A stretch of DNA of 64,000 nucleotides from JAJRPT01 sp964465945 (GCA_964465945.1 CAYXMM010000001.1:337351-401350); one strand, 5' to 3'. Counted from the first letter of the stretch, positions 34,184 to 43,861 are shown. The notes: generated from the sequence alone by a model not told the origin. Numbers and translations: made by a program.

Positions 34184-36319
34184 ATGTATAAATATCTACT
34201 TTCTATACTCGCAATTTCAATTTTTGCTTGTACTAATGAAAAAAAAGAAGAAGCTAAAATGACATATCCTGTTACTAAAAAAGTTGATAGTGTCGAGGTT
34301 CGCTTTGGTGATACTATTCAAGATCCTTATATCTGGCTCGAAGACGACAAAAGCAAAGAAACTGAAGCTTGGGTTGAAGCCGAGAACAAAGTTACTTTTG
34401 ACTATTTAGCTAAAATTCCATTCCGCGATGCTTTCAAAAAAAGAATTACTGAACTTAATAATTATCCTAAAATTTCAGCACCTGCTAAGCATGGTGAATA
34501 TTATTTCTATACTAAAAATGATGGACTTCAAAATCAATCAGTTTATTACTATAAAAAAGGATTAGACGGCAAAGAAGAAGTATTCTTCGACCCAAATACA
34601 TTATCAACTGATGGCACAGTTGCCGCTGGAATAGTTTCATTCTCAGGTGATGATAAATATGCTGTTGTCTCTATTCAAAAGTCTGGCTCTGATTGGACTA
34701 CATTCAAAGTTATCGAAGTGGCAACAAAAAAAGAACTTAACGACGAAATTAATTGGGTTAAATTCTCAGGAGCATCTTGGTATAAAGATGGCTTCTTTTA
34801 CTCAAGATATGATGAGCCAAAAGGTGGCGACGAGTTTAAAGGTAAAAATGAATTTCATAAACTATACTACCATAAACTTGGCGAATCTCAAGATAAAGAC
34901 GTTTTAGTTCATTACTTTGCTGATAAACCACAAAGAAATATTTATGCAGAAACAACAGAAGACGAAAGATTTCTGTTAATTTCCTATTCAGAAGGTACAG
35001 GAGGGCAATCACTAATGGTGAAAGACCTCTCGAGATCAAAATCATTAACTGATATGAAAGATGTAATAAACATCGTAAATGATTTCAATAACGAGCATTC
35101 AGTTATAGGAAACTTTGATGACCAATTATTAATGGTAACAAATATTGATGCCCCTATGAATCGTCTTGTTAAAATTGACACAAAAAACCCAGCAAAAAAT
35201 AATTGGCAAGTCCTAATCCCAGAAAGCAAAGATTTACTTCAAGGAGTAAGCAAAGCAGGTGGCAAATTATTTGTATCGTATTTAAAAGATGCTACAACAA
35301 GATATTATCAATATGACTTTAGCGGAAAACAAGAAAAAGAAATCGAATTACCTGGCTTAGGAACTGCAAGCGGTTTCGGTGGAAAAGACGACCAAACTAC
35401 TCTATTCTATACATTTACATCATTTAACTACGCACCAACAGTATTCAAATATGATGTAACAAGTGGCAAAAGTGAAGAATATATGAAGTCAGATGTTAAA
35501 TTCAATCCAAAAGATTTCACAGTTGACCAAGTATTTTATAAATCAAAAGACGGCATAAAAGTGCCAATGTTTATAGTTTATAAAAATGGTATGAAAAAGG
35601 ATGGCTCAAACCCAACTTTATTATACGGCTATGGTGGATTTAATATAAGTTTAACACCTTCATTTTCACCTTCAAGAATCGCACTTTTAGAGCAAGGCGG
35701 AATTTTCGTAATGGCAAATTTACGTGGAGGTGGTGAATATGGCGAAGCATGGCATAAAGCTGGAACAAAACTTCAAAAACAAAATGTTTTTGACGACTTC
35801 ATTGCCGCAGCAGAATACTTAATTGAGAACAAATATACTTCATCCGAAAAATTAGCCATCCAAGGTGGCTCAAATGGTGGTTTACTTGTAGGAGCATGTA
35901 TGACACAACGTCCTGACTTATATAAAGTTGCATTCCCAGCAGTTGGAGTTCTTGATATGTTAAAATTCCATAGATTTACAATCGGTTGGGCTTGGATGGA
36001 CGACTATGGTAACCCAGAAGAAGAAGATATGTTTAAATACATAAAAAAATACTCTCCTTACCACAACTTGACAAAAGGAACAAAATACCCATCAACAATG
36101 GTAACAACTGCAGACCACGACGACAGAGTAGTTCCAGCACATTCTTTCAAATTTGCAGCAAGATTGCAAGAATATCATGACGGTTCAAACCCTGTTCTAA
36201 TCAGAATTGAAACAAAAGCAGGACACGGAGCAGGAAAATCACTCACAAAAGCAATAGAAGAAGTAGCCGACATATACTCATTTATGTTCTACGAAATGGG
36301 AATAACACCTAAATTTTAA
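34184..36319 (+). CDS. Prolyl oligopeptidase lipoprotein (S9A family)
   Basis: This 711-aa protein has a lipoprotein signal (lipobox SIFAC, Cys near residue 16). The N-terminal stretch DPYIWLEDDKSKETEAWV is typical of S9A, a seven-blade propeller follows (about 90-440), and the C-terminal hydrolase domain comes last. The catalytic Ser is residue 563 in GGSNGGLL; the Asp is in ADHDDRVVP and the His in KAGHGAGK. It cleaves after Pro in short peptides, here probably in the periplasm or at the membrane. It looks intact and is flanked by debris regions. A hairpin terminator follows. Confidence 0.93.
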   Translation: MYKYLLSILAISIFACTNEKKEEAKMTYPVTKKVDSVEVRFGDTIQDPYIWLEDDKSKETEAWVEAENKVTFDYLAKIPFRDAFKKRITELNNYPKISAPAKHGEYYFYTKNDGLQNQSVYYYKKGLDGKEEVFFDPNTLSTDGTVAAGIVSFSGDDKYAVVSIQKSGSDWTTFKVIEVATKKELNDEINWVKFSGASWYKDGFFYSRYDEPKGGDEFKGKNEFHKLYYHKLGESQDKDVLVHYFADKPQRNIYAETTEDERFLLISYSEGTGGQSLMVKDLSRSKSLTDMKDVINIVNDFNNEHSVIGNFDDQLLMVTNIDAPMNRLVKIDTKNPAKNNWQVLIPESKDLLQGVSKAGGKLFVSYLKDATTRYYQYDFSGKQEKEIELPGLGTASGFGGKDDQTTLFYTFTSFNYAPTVFKYDVTSGKSEEYMKSDVKFNPKDFTVDQVFYKSKDGIKVPMFIVYKNGMKKDGSNPTLLYGYGGFNISLTPSFSPSRIALLEQGGIFVMANLRGGGEYGEAWHKAGTKLQKQNVFDDFIAAAEYLIENKYTSSEKLAIQGGSNGGLLVGACMTQRPDLYKVAFPAVGVLDMLKFHRFTIGWAWMDDYGNPEEEDMFKYIKKYSPYHNLTKGTKYPSTMVTTADHDDRVVPAHSFKFAARLQEYHDGSNPVLIRIETKAGHGAGKSLTKAIEEVADIYSFMFYEMGITPKF

Positions 36320-36332
36320 ATAAATACAAATT

Positions 36333-36360
36333 AGGTGGTCTATTAAAGACCACCTTTTGT
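36333..36360 (+). terminator. Terminator after the prolyl oligopeptidase gene
   Basis: A 9-bp perfect stem, AGGTGGTCT/AGACCACCT, is followed by TTTTGTTTATT. Confidence 0.88.
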
Positions 36361-36402
36361 TTATTTTCAGAAAATGAATTGTTAACTATTTCGTTATGAA
36401 AA

Positions 36403-36550
36403 ATTTAGCAGATACAAAAAATATGAAAAAATTACTACGCTTATAGAGTGGAAATTGATAAAAGAATTGGAGTGCTTCGAGCTATAACTTTGGATATAAC
36501 GGAATGCTGAAAGAAAACAAAATTAATGGAAAATCGTCTCATCCATTATA
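36403..36550 (+). pseudogene. RHS-core fragment A
   Basis: Across shifting frames this reads DTKNMKK, then WSASSYNFGYNGMLKEN and a stop. That is the end of the RHS-repeat-associated core (MNNYYPFGM...YGFNGKEKD in intact proteins). It aligns at DNA level with 37229-37345 and 38053-38130. It has several frameshifts and is not functional. A TA pair follows 10 bases later. Confidence 0.7.
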
Positions 36551-36559
36551 GGAGAAATT

Positions 36560-36769
36560 ATGCAAAGTGTGATTGAATATACAAAAAATAATATAGACAA
36601 ATTAACTTATAATGAGTTAATTTCAATTCACGAATTAATAGAATATAAGATTAAAGAGTTTAAAAAAGAACAAATTGTTAAAGATGCGGAAGTATCAATA
36701 GAAAATTATAAGAACAATAAATTAAAAGCGTTAGAGTATGATGAACTAATTCAAGAGTTGAATAGTTAA
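36560..36769 (+). CDS. Antitoxin-like protein of a RelE-type TA pair (TA1)
   Basis: This 69-aa acidic helical protein follows an AGGAGAA ribosome binding site. Its pattern (LTYNELISIHELIEYKIKEF, then a charged C-terminal helix ending EYDELIQELNS) and its TAATG overlap with the toxin fit a type II antitoxin. No DNA-binding motif is obvious, and I cannot name the family. Confidence 0.65.
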   Translation: MQSVIEYTKNNIDKLTYNELISIHELIEYKIKEFKKEQIVKDAEVSIENYKNNKLKALEYDELIQELNS

Positions 36770-37047
36770 TGAAATTAGTTGCTTCTAAAAAATTTAAAAA
36801 ATCATATAAAAAATTTACAAAAAATAATGAATTGTTAAAAAATAAAATTGACGAAACATTAAAATTATTATCTATAAATCCATACAATAAACAGCTTCAA
36901 ACTCATAAATTATCAGGAAAATTAGAAACTTACTTGTCTTGTAATTGTGGATATGATTGTAGGATTATTTTTATTATAATGAAAAATATAGCAGAAGTAG
37001 AAGAGATTTTATTATTAGATATAGGATCTCATGATGAAGTATATTAA
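36769..37047 (+). CDS. RelE/YafQ-type mRNA interferase toxin (TA1)
   Basis: This 92-aa basic protein has the RelE/StbE superfamily layout: KFKKSYKKF at the N terminus, NPYNKQLQTHKLSGKL in the middle and LLLDIGSHDEVY at the end. Such toxins cut mRNA, usually at the ribosome. It is translationally coupled to the antitoxin and is a paralogue of the toxin at 38482-38751. Confidence 0.82.
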   Translation: MKLVASKKFKKSYKKFTKNNELLKNKIDETLKLLSINPYNKQLQTHKLSGKLETYLSCNCGYDCRIIFIIMKNIAEVEEILLLDIGSHDEVY

Positions 37048-37056
37048 AAACATCAT

Positions 37057-37347
37057 TTGATCTTCTTAATAAATAATGCCCAAAGAATAGGAACTACTGG
37101 AATTGAAACCCACCGCCATTTGGGAGAAAAACGCTACGAAATCAAAGACCATCTGGGAAATGTTCGTGCTGTTACAAGTGATATAAAGAACGCAAGCAAT
37201 TATAATCTGGTTGCTTCGTCTTGGAGGTTTTTAGCGGACATAAAAAGTATGAATAATTATTTTCCTTATGGGTTGAAAGTAAAAGAAGGCAGTTGGAGTG
37301 CAACCAACTACCAATTCGCATATAACAGCAAACAAGAAGGGGGATAA
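37057..37347 (+). pseudogene. RHS-core fragment B
   Basis: A single open frame reads THRHLGEKRYEIKDHLGNVR, then DIKSMNNYFPYGLKVKEGSW and YQFAYNSKQEGG before a stop. DHLGNVR and NNYFPYG are the hallmarks of the RHS-repeat-associated core of Bacteroidota YD-repeat proteins. Only about 85 residues of a protein normally over 1000 remain, with no start or signal peptide, so it is a remnant. It lies between TA1 and TA2. Confidence 0.8.
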
Positions 37348-37436
37348 AGAAGTATGTATCGGATTTACTCGTATAAATATTATATTTGCTTAAAACCTTT
37401 ATAAAATATAATGATTTTATTTTCGTGTATGCATAT

Positions 37437-37661
37437 ATGAATGAATTACAAGTAACATATAATTTAATAGATAATTTAGAAAAAAAAGAGTTAGCAAAAT
37501 TGCTAGCTTATATTAATAATAAGTTATTGAATAATGATGCCAATCCAAAAAAAAGTATAGATTATTTGGAGAAATTATCTGAGTTATCAGTATTAGATTC
37601 TATTTCAAATCCTGTTGATTGGCAGAAAGAGCAAAGAGTAGAAATTGATGATTTTAATTGA
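37437..37661 (+). CDS. Antitoxin-like protein of a PIN-type TA pair (TA2)
   Basis: This 74-aa protein from the ATG at 37437 (a longer TTG start at 37386 is unlikely) is a charged helical protein ending SNPVDWQKEQRVEIDDFN, a tail common in small Bacteroidota antitoxins that partner PIN toxins. It overlaps the toxin by 14 bases. Confidence 0.7.
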   Translation: MNELQVTYNLIDNLEKKELAKLLAYINNKLLNNDANPKKSIDYLEKLSELSVLDSISNPVDWQKEQRVEIDDFN

Positions 37662-38016
37662 TAGTAACATAATTATATATTTAGCTAAAAAAGAATTTAA
37701 AGGATTAAGAAACTATTTAAGTAGTATTCCATTTAAAGTATCAATTATCAGCAAAATTGAAGTGCTAGGTTATTCTAAACTTACATCAACAGAAAGTTTC
37801 TATTTTGAAAAATTTTTTGAAAATTCTAATATAATAAAAATTGATGATAGTATTGTAAATACTACAATCAACTTAAGAAAAAAGTATAAACTTTCTCTTG
37901 GAGATGCTTTAATAGCAAGCACTTCATTTATGTATAATCTAGAATTACTCACATATAATATTAAAGATTTTAATAATATAGAAGAAATAAACCTAATTGA
38001 CATTAATAATATTTAA
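37648..38016 (+). CDS. PIN domain toxin (VapC-like) (TA2)
   Basis: This 122-aa protein starts at the ATG at 37648 inside the antitoxin gene. It has the PIN residues: Asp in LIDSNIIIYLA, Glu in SKIEVLGY, Asp in LGDALIAST and the TYNIKDF end. Length and layout are typical of VapC ribonucleases. It is a different PIN branch from that at 31714. Confidence 0.83.
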   Translation: MILIDSNIIIYLAKKEFKGLRNYLSSIPFKVSIISKIEVLGYSKLTSTESFYFEKFFENSNIIKIDDSIVNTTINLRKKYKLSLGDALIASTSFMYNLELLTYNIKDFNNIEEINLIDINNI

Positions 38017-38035
38017 ATTAAAAAAAGTTAATTTC

Positions 38036-38150
38036 GTCTAGGAAACATTTATCAGATATAAAAAATATGAATAATTATTATGCTTATGGAATGGAAATTG
38101 TAAGAGGAGTTGGGGTACTTCTAATGGCTAACACGAAGAGGAATACTTCT
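38036..38150 (+). pseudogene. RHS-core fragment C
   Basis: The plus strand reads LSDIKNMNNYYAYGMEI, then after a frameshift SWGTSNG and a stop. It aligns with the central part of fragments A and B. It has no start and is broken. It lies between TA2 and TA3. Confidence 0.7.
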
Positions 38151-38272
38151 AAACTTTAGAGTGATAAAAAGATTTACAATATTAAAGTTTTCAAATACGT
38201 CTAATTTCATTAGTAATTTTCTTTTATAATAATTTCTTAAACAATTAATAAGAAAATAAAAAGTGATAAAAT

Positions 38273-38485
38273 ATGATAGATTTTAATGAAATTATAGAGA
38301 ATATACAAAATTTGGAATATGAACAAATATTAGAAGTTAACTCTCTTACAAAGAACTATTTAGATGAGATGAATAGAAATAATATTTATCTCGATCATAT
38401 CGAATCAAAGAAAGAATTGGAAAGTGGCGATATTAAGTTCACATCTGATTTAGATACATTAAGTATGGAATTGGATTCCTTATGA
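38273..38485 (+). CDS. Antitoxin-like protein of a RelE-type TA pair (TA3)
   Basis: This 70-aa acidic protein (IDFNEIIENIQNLEYEQIL, ending LDTLSMELDSL) overlaps the toxin by four bases (ATGA). It is distantly similar in size and charge to the TA1 antitoxin but not obviously homologous by eye. Confidence 0.65.
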   Translation: MIDFNEIIENIQNLEYEQILEVNSLTKNYLDEMNRNNIYLDHIESKKELESGDIKFTSDLDTLSMELDSL

Positions 38486-38751
38486 TTGAAGTTGCTTTTA
38501 GTAATTCATTCAAACGTGCATATAAGAAGAAAATTAAAGGACATTCTGAACTTGAGAATCTTTTTAAGAATAAGCTTAGTATATTTTTAAATAATCCGTT
38601 TGATAACCGCTTAAGGACACATAAGCTATCTGGCAAACTTTCTGAAATTTGGAGTTTTAGTGTTACTTTTAGCATTAGAGTAACTTTTATCTTCGTAGAT
38701 GAAAAAAAAGTTTTGCTTGAAAGCATCGGCACTCATGAAGATGTTTATTAA
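38482..38751 (+). CDS. RelE/YafQ-type mRNA interferase toxin (TA3)
   Basis: This 89-aa basic protein is a paralogue of TA1 toxin: FSNSFKRAYKKK at the start, NPFDNRLRTHKLSGKL in the middle, VLLESIGTHEDVY at the end. The matching HKLSGKL and GTHEDVY motifs identify the RelE/StbE type. RHS fragment D begins about 6 bases after its stop. Confidence 0.83.
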   Translation: MIEVAFSNSFKRAYKKKIKGHSELENLFKNKLSIFLNNPFDNRLRTHKLSGKLSEIWSFSVTFSIRVTFIFVDEKKVLLESIGTHEDVY

Positions 38752-38756
38752 AAAAT

Positions 38757-38816
38757 AATTATACCGAAATCAAAGACCACCTTGGCAACGTGCGAGTTAT
38801 AACAAGTAAAAGAAAA
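38757..38816 (+). pseudogene. RHS-core fragment D
   Basis: This short stretch reads NYTEIKDHLGNVRVITSK, matching the first half of fragment B. No start or further RHS sequence follows; the uppP stop is 15 bases further on. Confidence 0.7.
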
Positions 38817-38831
38817 TACAATTTACAATTC

Positions 38832-39665
38832 TTACATATTCATTATTGCTAATATTACTAACCCCGCAACAATTCTGTAAATTATAAATAAATTAGTGTT
38901 GTGGCTTTTTAAATATTTAAGTAAAAATGCGATAGCAAAATAACCAGAAATTGCCGAAACAATCGTTGCAACTAATAGCGGAAGAAATACATCTCCAGAC
39001 AAATGTTCAAACTCAGAGTAAAATTCATATAGACCAGAGCCAAAAATTGCAGGAATACTTAATAAAAATGAGAACTTAGCTGCAACATCTCTTTTTAACC
39101 CAAGGAACAACCCAGCAGTGATAGTTGTTCCGCTTCTTGATGAACCAGGAATTAACGCAATACATTGAGCAAGACCAACTAAAATGGCATCTTTTGAGTT
39201 TAATTTGTCAAAATCTCTATTAAATTTTCCAATTCTTTCAGCAATAAATAACACTATTCCTAAACCAATTAAACTAAACGCTATAATATTTAAGTCTTTT
39301 GTAAGATTACCTTCTATTACTTTTTTTAATAAAAGTCCAATAGTAACAATAGGTACAGAAGCAAGAATAACATACCATCCCATTTTTGAATTATTTGATT
39401 GTTCTTTAAATGACAATCTTTTTGATATATTTTCAGTTAAGAAAGCACCACCAATTTCAAATATTTCTTTATAGAAATAGTAAACCACAGCTACAAGTGT
39501 TCCAAGTTGAATTACAGCCATAAAAGCCGTCCAAGATTCAGGATTATTTGAGTCAATTAATCCTAAATACTTCCCAGCAATAGTTAAATGTGCAGTTGAA
39601 GAAATAGGAATAAACTCAGTTAAACCCTGAATTAAACCGAGAATAATAGCTTCAATTATTGTCAT
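38832..39665 (-). CDS. uppP: Undecaprenyl-diphosphatase
   Basis: This 277-aa membrane enzyme recycles undecaprenyl diphosphate to the monophosphate carrier used for peptidoglycan and O-antigen. It has about eight membrane segments and both signatures: the N-terminal GLTEFIPISSTAHL and the later PGSSRSGTTITAGLFLGLKR with the catalytic Ser/Arg. Its start overlaps the stop of the DUF2520 gene upstream (ATGA), so they are translationally coupled. Confidence 0.95.
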   Translation of the reverse strand: MTIIEAIILGLIQGLTEFIPISSTAHLTIAGKYLGLIDSNNPESWTAFMAVIQLGTLVAVVYYFYKEIFEIGGAFLTENISKRLSFKEQSNNSKMGWYVILASVPIVTIGLLLKKVIEGNLTKDLNIIAFSLIGLGIVLFIAERIGKFNRDFDKLNSKDAILVGLAQCIALIPGSSRSGTTITAGLFLGLKRDVAAKFSFLLSIPAIFGSGLYEFYSEFEHLSGDVFLPLLVATIVSAISGYFAIAFLLKYLKSHNTNLFIIYRIVAGLVILAIMNM

Positions 39666-40567
39666 AAACCAGATTTGAATAAAACTGAAATATCTTCAAG
39701 CGCTTTTTTAGAAAGCATTCCAGCATTATAAGCCATCTCTACCGTTGCTAATCCCATATAACAATATGGTTTTAAGATATGAGGATGATTTTTCAGTGCT
39801 TCAATATGCAATTTAATCGTATCCACATCGGCTCTTGCTATTGGACCTGTCAAAGGAATAACCTTTGAATCAGATAAACCACGCAAATTATTACCTAAAG
39901 TAGTTTTTGCAATTGGAGGCAAAAATTCAGTCGAATCAATATTTGCAGAATCAGCAATTTGATTTGCTAATTGAATTATTGTCGTCATATAATTTGATGC
40001 AGAAGTTGCAACAGCATGATATAACGCTTTCTCACGAATATTCTCTTCAGTTAAACGAACAGGAAATCCATAAAGAAAATCAACAAAACTTGCAAAAAGC
40101 ATATAATCTTCATCGCTTGCTTCAACTCCCCAACGAATATCACTTAGAATACCTTCCTCTTCAAAATAGAAAGTTTGGAAAGGGTGAACAGCCGCCGTAA
40201 TTGCACCTTCTTTTTCGCAAGCACTTAAAACATCACGTTTTAAAACACCAGAGCAATGAATTATATAAGCTCCCTTTAGTTTTTTACCAAATTGTGAAGC
40301 AAGCTCCTCTGACACTTTTTTAATTTCAGAATCCGGAGTGCAAATAATAAGCATATTTGGGATTTTATCAATCTCTTCAATAGTTGCTCTAATAAGAAAA
40401 CGATTGATTATTCGAGCTAATACTCTATCATAAGTTCTTTTAGAGTGAGCCATCACCCAATCAAGACGCCCCATTTTTAAAAGCTCTAAAGTGAGATTAA
40501 GTCCTAACTTACCACCGCCAATCACACCAAAAGTGAAATTTTTTCTATTTTTAATTAATTCAGTCAT
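39662..40567 (-). CDS. Rossmann-fold oxidoreductase-like protein (DUF2520)
   Basis: This 301-aa protein has an N-terminal NAD(P)-binding Rossmann fold (GVIGGGKLGLNL) and a CTPDSEI loop. It also has the HCSGVL and AVHPFQTF motifs of the Rossmann-like plus DUF2520 family, related to ketopantoate reductase and F420-dependent dehydrogenases. The C-terminal helical half carries the LTGPIARAD motif. The natural substrate is unknown. It heads a two-gene operon with uppP. Confidence 0.82.
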   Translation of the reverse strand: MTELIKNRKNFTFGVIGGGKLGLNLTLELLKMGRLDWVMAHSKRTYDRVLARIINRFLIRATIEEIDKIPNMLIICTPDSEIKKVSEELASQFGKKLKGAYIIHCSGVLKRDVLSACEKEGAITAAVHPFQTFYFEEEGILSDIRWGVEASDEDYMLFASFVDFLYGFPVRLTEENIREKALYHAVATSASNYMTTIIQLANQIADSANIDSTEFLPPIAKTTLGNNLRGLSDSKVIPLTGPIARADVDTIKLHIEALKNHPHILKPYCYMGLATVEMAYNAGMLSKKALEDISVLFKSGL

Positions 40568-40673
40568 ACATCTAAATAAAAAGAATGAAAATCGAAAATC
40601 CGATTTTACAAATATAAAATAATTTTTAAAAAATTCTTATTTTTTAAATAATTTATCTTAGTTGCACATAATA

Positions 40674-43600
40674 TTATTTTTTAACTATTAACTTATAAGT
40701 AACTATTTCTTTCCCATTTGAAATATTCACAAAATAAAAACCACTTTCAAATGTGATGTTTTTTGAAAAATTATTATTACCTTTTTTTAATGTAAGCTTC
40801 TCAGATAATACATTCTTACCTAACAAGTCATTTATAGTTAATTGATAATCTCCATTTTCTTCAACGAATGTAGTGAAATTTAATTTTGAATTATCATAAA
40901 AAATATAATTTGAACTACTAATTTTATCGACAGAACTTGTTTTAATCTGAACAATTATATCATTTGTAGCTACAACCTCACCGCATTCGCCATTTACTTG
41001 ACACGCATAATTCCCAGCATCAGCTTCTTGCACGCCTTGAATAGTCAATATAGAATCAATTTTCCCTGCTAAATCATTTCCTTTGAACTTCCATTGGTAA
41101 GCTAAATTTCCCCCTTTTGCACTAACAAATAAATTCAATTTATCCCCAATATTAAGCATTTGATTATCAGAATTATTTACAATCTCTGTGTTAGAAAACA
41201 CCTCAATAAAAATCTCCTCGCTTTCTGCATAAGGTAAGCAATCACCTTCCACTCTTACTTTATACACTCCAGTGTCTTCCGGCTTTAAATCTGAAAGTAC
41301 AAAACTCAATTTATTATTCTTTTGAATTAGTTTACCATCTTTTTCCCAATAAATAATTGGATTTAAAGCATTAGATATTTCTACACCAAAAACCAATGAA
41401 TCACCAATACAATAAGTAATTTTATCATTTTTAACCTGAAATTTGCTAATTGACGGCGATGGATTAATTCCAAAAGTTATAGGACTTTTTGAGAATACAC
41501 CAGAACTATGCTCAATTTGTATTTTATAATTCTTATCAGGAATAATTTCAATCGGAATTTTCCAATCATAACTTGTTCCACTATAATCACCAACTATTAA
41601 TTCCTTACTTTTGAGCACTTCATTAATTAAATAAATACTAACATTACTATTGTTTTCAAGTTTTTTTGTCAAAAAAGAAATTGGAACAGTCACTTGTGGG
41701 CAGTAATTATCTCCACCAAGAGGAAATTGTAATGCAATAGAACCCGGATTAATTTCACCTATAAATCCAGCATCCCCTGAACTATTAGTTGTTTGATTGC
41801 TATAACCATATAATGTCAAATCTTTTGAAAAAGTCTTTCCAACAAATCTAATTTTATTATTTCCAATAACATCTAAACTTAAAACTCTATCATCATTCTT
41901 TCCACCAATGAATGATGAATAAGTTAGCTTCTTTAAATCTTCCGATAGAAAAACAACAAAACCATCTTTTTTACCTTTCTGGTCAGCTTCTTCAGGAACT
42001 TCCGATAAAATTGGAAATTGCTTTGAGTCAGTCTCACCAACTATTACAAAGTCTCCATTAGGATGAAATTTATCAAGTTTAAAAGGAATATCATCTTTTT
42101 CACCACCGATATAAGTTAATTTATTCAATTCAGTTAACTTACGTAAGCCAAATAGTATATCAATTTGCCCAGCATTAATCTTCTGATATAAATCTTCTGA
42201 TAAAGGAAGAGTTGGAACACTTTCCTTTTCGCTATATCCAACAAAATAAAACTCCGAACCATCAATATATTTTAAATCAACACCATAATCATTACTTGTT
42301 CCTCCTAAATATGTAGTAAGCAAATTCCCAGTTAAGTCAACATTGTACATTCCCATAATCATATCATAATTATTGCCAGTAGCTTTGCTTGTCGCTCCTT
42401 CTGTAGTTAAAATATCAAAGGAATTAGTTGAACCAATCCAACAAATTTCATTTTTATCTGTGATTTCAATTGCATTCAATTGGTCATCTCCCGAACCACC
42501 AACATAAGTCAAATATTCAATCTTAGAACCTGCTGCATTATTTTTGCCTATCATTCCCTCTCGACCACCTCTATTTGAACTTTGTAATGGCTTAATAGTA
42601 TTTAATCCAATTGAATTTGAATTACCACAGAAAAAGACCTCACCATTTTTAACCTTAATATTTGTTACCTCGTCATCTTCTTCCGCACCAATATAATAAG
42701 AATAATTAAGCGTAGTCATATCAAGCGAAAGCGAAGTTACAAAACCATCCTTTTTTCCAAAACTTGCTTGACCTATAAGTCCTAAATATGGAAAATTAGT
42801 TGATGTTGTATATCCACCAAAGTAAATATTATTATTATCTATAGCCATAGTCTTAATAAAATCTTCCTGATTACCACCGAAGTAAGTTCCTCTTATAAAC
42901 TCATGAATAGTTCCATTTCGTTTATATTCAGCAATAAATATATTCGTTCCAGTTTCAACATAATCTTGATAAACACCTTCAGTTACAGGAAAATTTTGAG
43001 AAATTGTATTCCCAGCAACTAAATAAGAAAACTCATTAATATTACGAATTTGCTCAACACTTTCTTTCCCATTCCAACCCATATAAGAAGAATAAATTAT
43101 TGGGTCAATAATCAACGTTTTACTTTTATCATATTCACCTACAACAAAGGTAAAAAACTTTTCATCCTCAGAAACCATATTATATCTAAAACGAGCATCA
43201 ATCTTCTTATTCCCCTGAAATACAGAAAGCCCTTCATTTGAATATTCACCATAAGCTAAATCACCTTTAAAACTTGTCCCACCTAATTGCTTGATTTTTA
43301 AATTTGAAATTGAAAATTTAATATCATTTACATTTCCACCAGGATGCACAATAAAATCATATCTTGGCTCTTTATCATCAAAATACAAACGCATATCAAT
43401 ATTTTCATAAATATTTTTAATAAGAATTTCTTCTGAAACAGGAACATTCATAAGCCATTTCAATTTATCATTACCTATAAAATAATTAACTTGTGCTTTT
43501 GAATCAACTTTGAAACTATTAAATTTATTCGAACCAATAAAATTAAATTTAACTACTTCCCCTTTTTTAATTAGTTGGCTATTTTCTTCATTAATATTAT

Positions 43601-43763
43601 AAAAATCAAAATAAATCCCGTCATCTTTAATAAATAAATTCATATTATCAATTTGAGAAAAATAAAGAATTTCTGGGTTGATCTGCCCGTCATTCTTGAT
43701 GAAAATATTATTATTTGCAAAAGATAAGTAAGATAAAACAGCAATCAAGACAAATAATTTCAT
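40674..43763 (-). CDS. Large secreted SBBP-repeat/Ig-like protein with T9SS sorting domain
   Basis: This 1029-aa protein has a GAGAGGAG ribosome binding site and a signal peptide (first 16 residues). An N-terminal domain starts IFIKNDGQINPEILYF and runs to about 225. SBBP-type repeats (about 230-660) follow, each with a YIGGxxDD-like core: YFGGNQEDFIKTMAID, YVGGSGDDQLNAIEI, FIGGKNDDRVLSLDV. Two Ig-like domains (about 770-945) then show a Cys pair each and TGVYKVRVEG or AGNYACQVNG. The C-terminal 80 residues form a T9SS sorting domain. It is an adhesin-like surface protein by architecture; no activity is shown. Confidence 0.85.
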   Translation of the reverse strand: MKLFVLIAVLSYLSFANNNIFIKNDGQINPEILYFSQIDNMNLFIKDDGIYFDFYNINEENSQLIKKGEVVKFNFIGSNKFNSFKVDSKAQVNYFIGNDKLKWLMNVPVSEEILIKNIYENIDMRLYFDDKEPRYDFIVHPGGNVNDIKFSISNLKIKQLGGTSFKGDLAYGEYSNEGLSVFQGNKKIDARFRYNMVSEDEKFFTFVVGEYDKSKTLIIDPIIYSSYMGWNGKESVEQIRNINEFSYLVAGNTISQNFPVTEGVYQDYVETGTNIFIAEYKRNGTIHEFIRGTYFGGNQEDFIKTMAIDNNNIYFGGYTTSTNFPYLGLIGQASFGKKDGFVTSLSLDMTTLNYSYYIGAEEDDEVTNIKVKNGEVFFCGNSNSIGLNTIKPLQSSNRGGREGMIGKNNAAGSKIEYLTYVGGSGDDQLNAIEITDKNEICWIGSTNSFDILTTEGATSKATGNNYDMIMGMYNVDLTGNLLTTYLGGTSNDYGVDLKYIDGSEFYFVGYSEKESVPTLPLSEDLYQKINAGQIDILFGLRKLTELNKLTYIGGEKDDIPFKLDKFHPNGDFVIVGETDSKQFPILSEVPEEADQKGKKDGFVVFLSEDLKKLTYSSFIGGKNDDRVLSLDVIGNNKIRFVGKTFSKDLTLYGYSNQTTNSSGDAGFIGEINPGSIALQFPLGGDNYCPQVTVPISFLTKKLENNSNVSIYLINEVLKSKELIVGDYSGTSYDWKIPIEIIPDKNYKIQIEHSSGVFSKSPITFGINPSPSISKFQVKNDKITYCIGDSLVFGVEISNALNPIIYWEKDGKLIQKNNKLSFVLSDLKPEDTGVYKVRVEGDCLPYAESEEIFIEVFSNTEIVNNSDNQMLNIGDKLNLFVSAKGGNLAYQWKFKGNDLAGKIDSILTIQGVQEADAGNYACQVNGECGEVVATNDIIVQIKTSSVDKISSSNYIFYDNSKLNFTTFVEENGDYQLTINDLLGKNVLSEKLTLKKGNNNFSKNITFESGFYFVNISNGKEIVTYKLIVKK

Positions 43764-43853
43764 AAACTCCTCTCAAAACTTAATTATTAAAACTTAAAAT
43801 TAACGAAAAAATAAAATAGAACAAAAAATATTATGTTATATTAAATATTTTAA

Positions 43854-43861
43854 TATTTTTG
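43854..43861 (+). promoter_or_regulatory. Possible -7 element (TATTTTTG)
   Basis: The octamer fits TAnnTTTG, 31 bases before the ATG at 43893, and is followed by TATAA as in the element at 29375. No clear -33 element was found. Confidence 0.35.
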
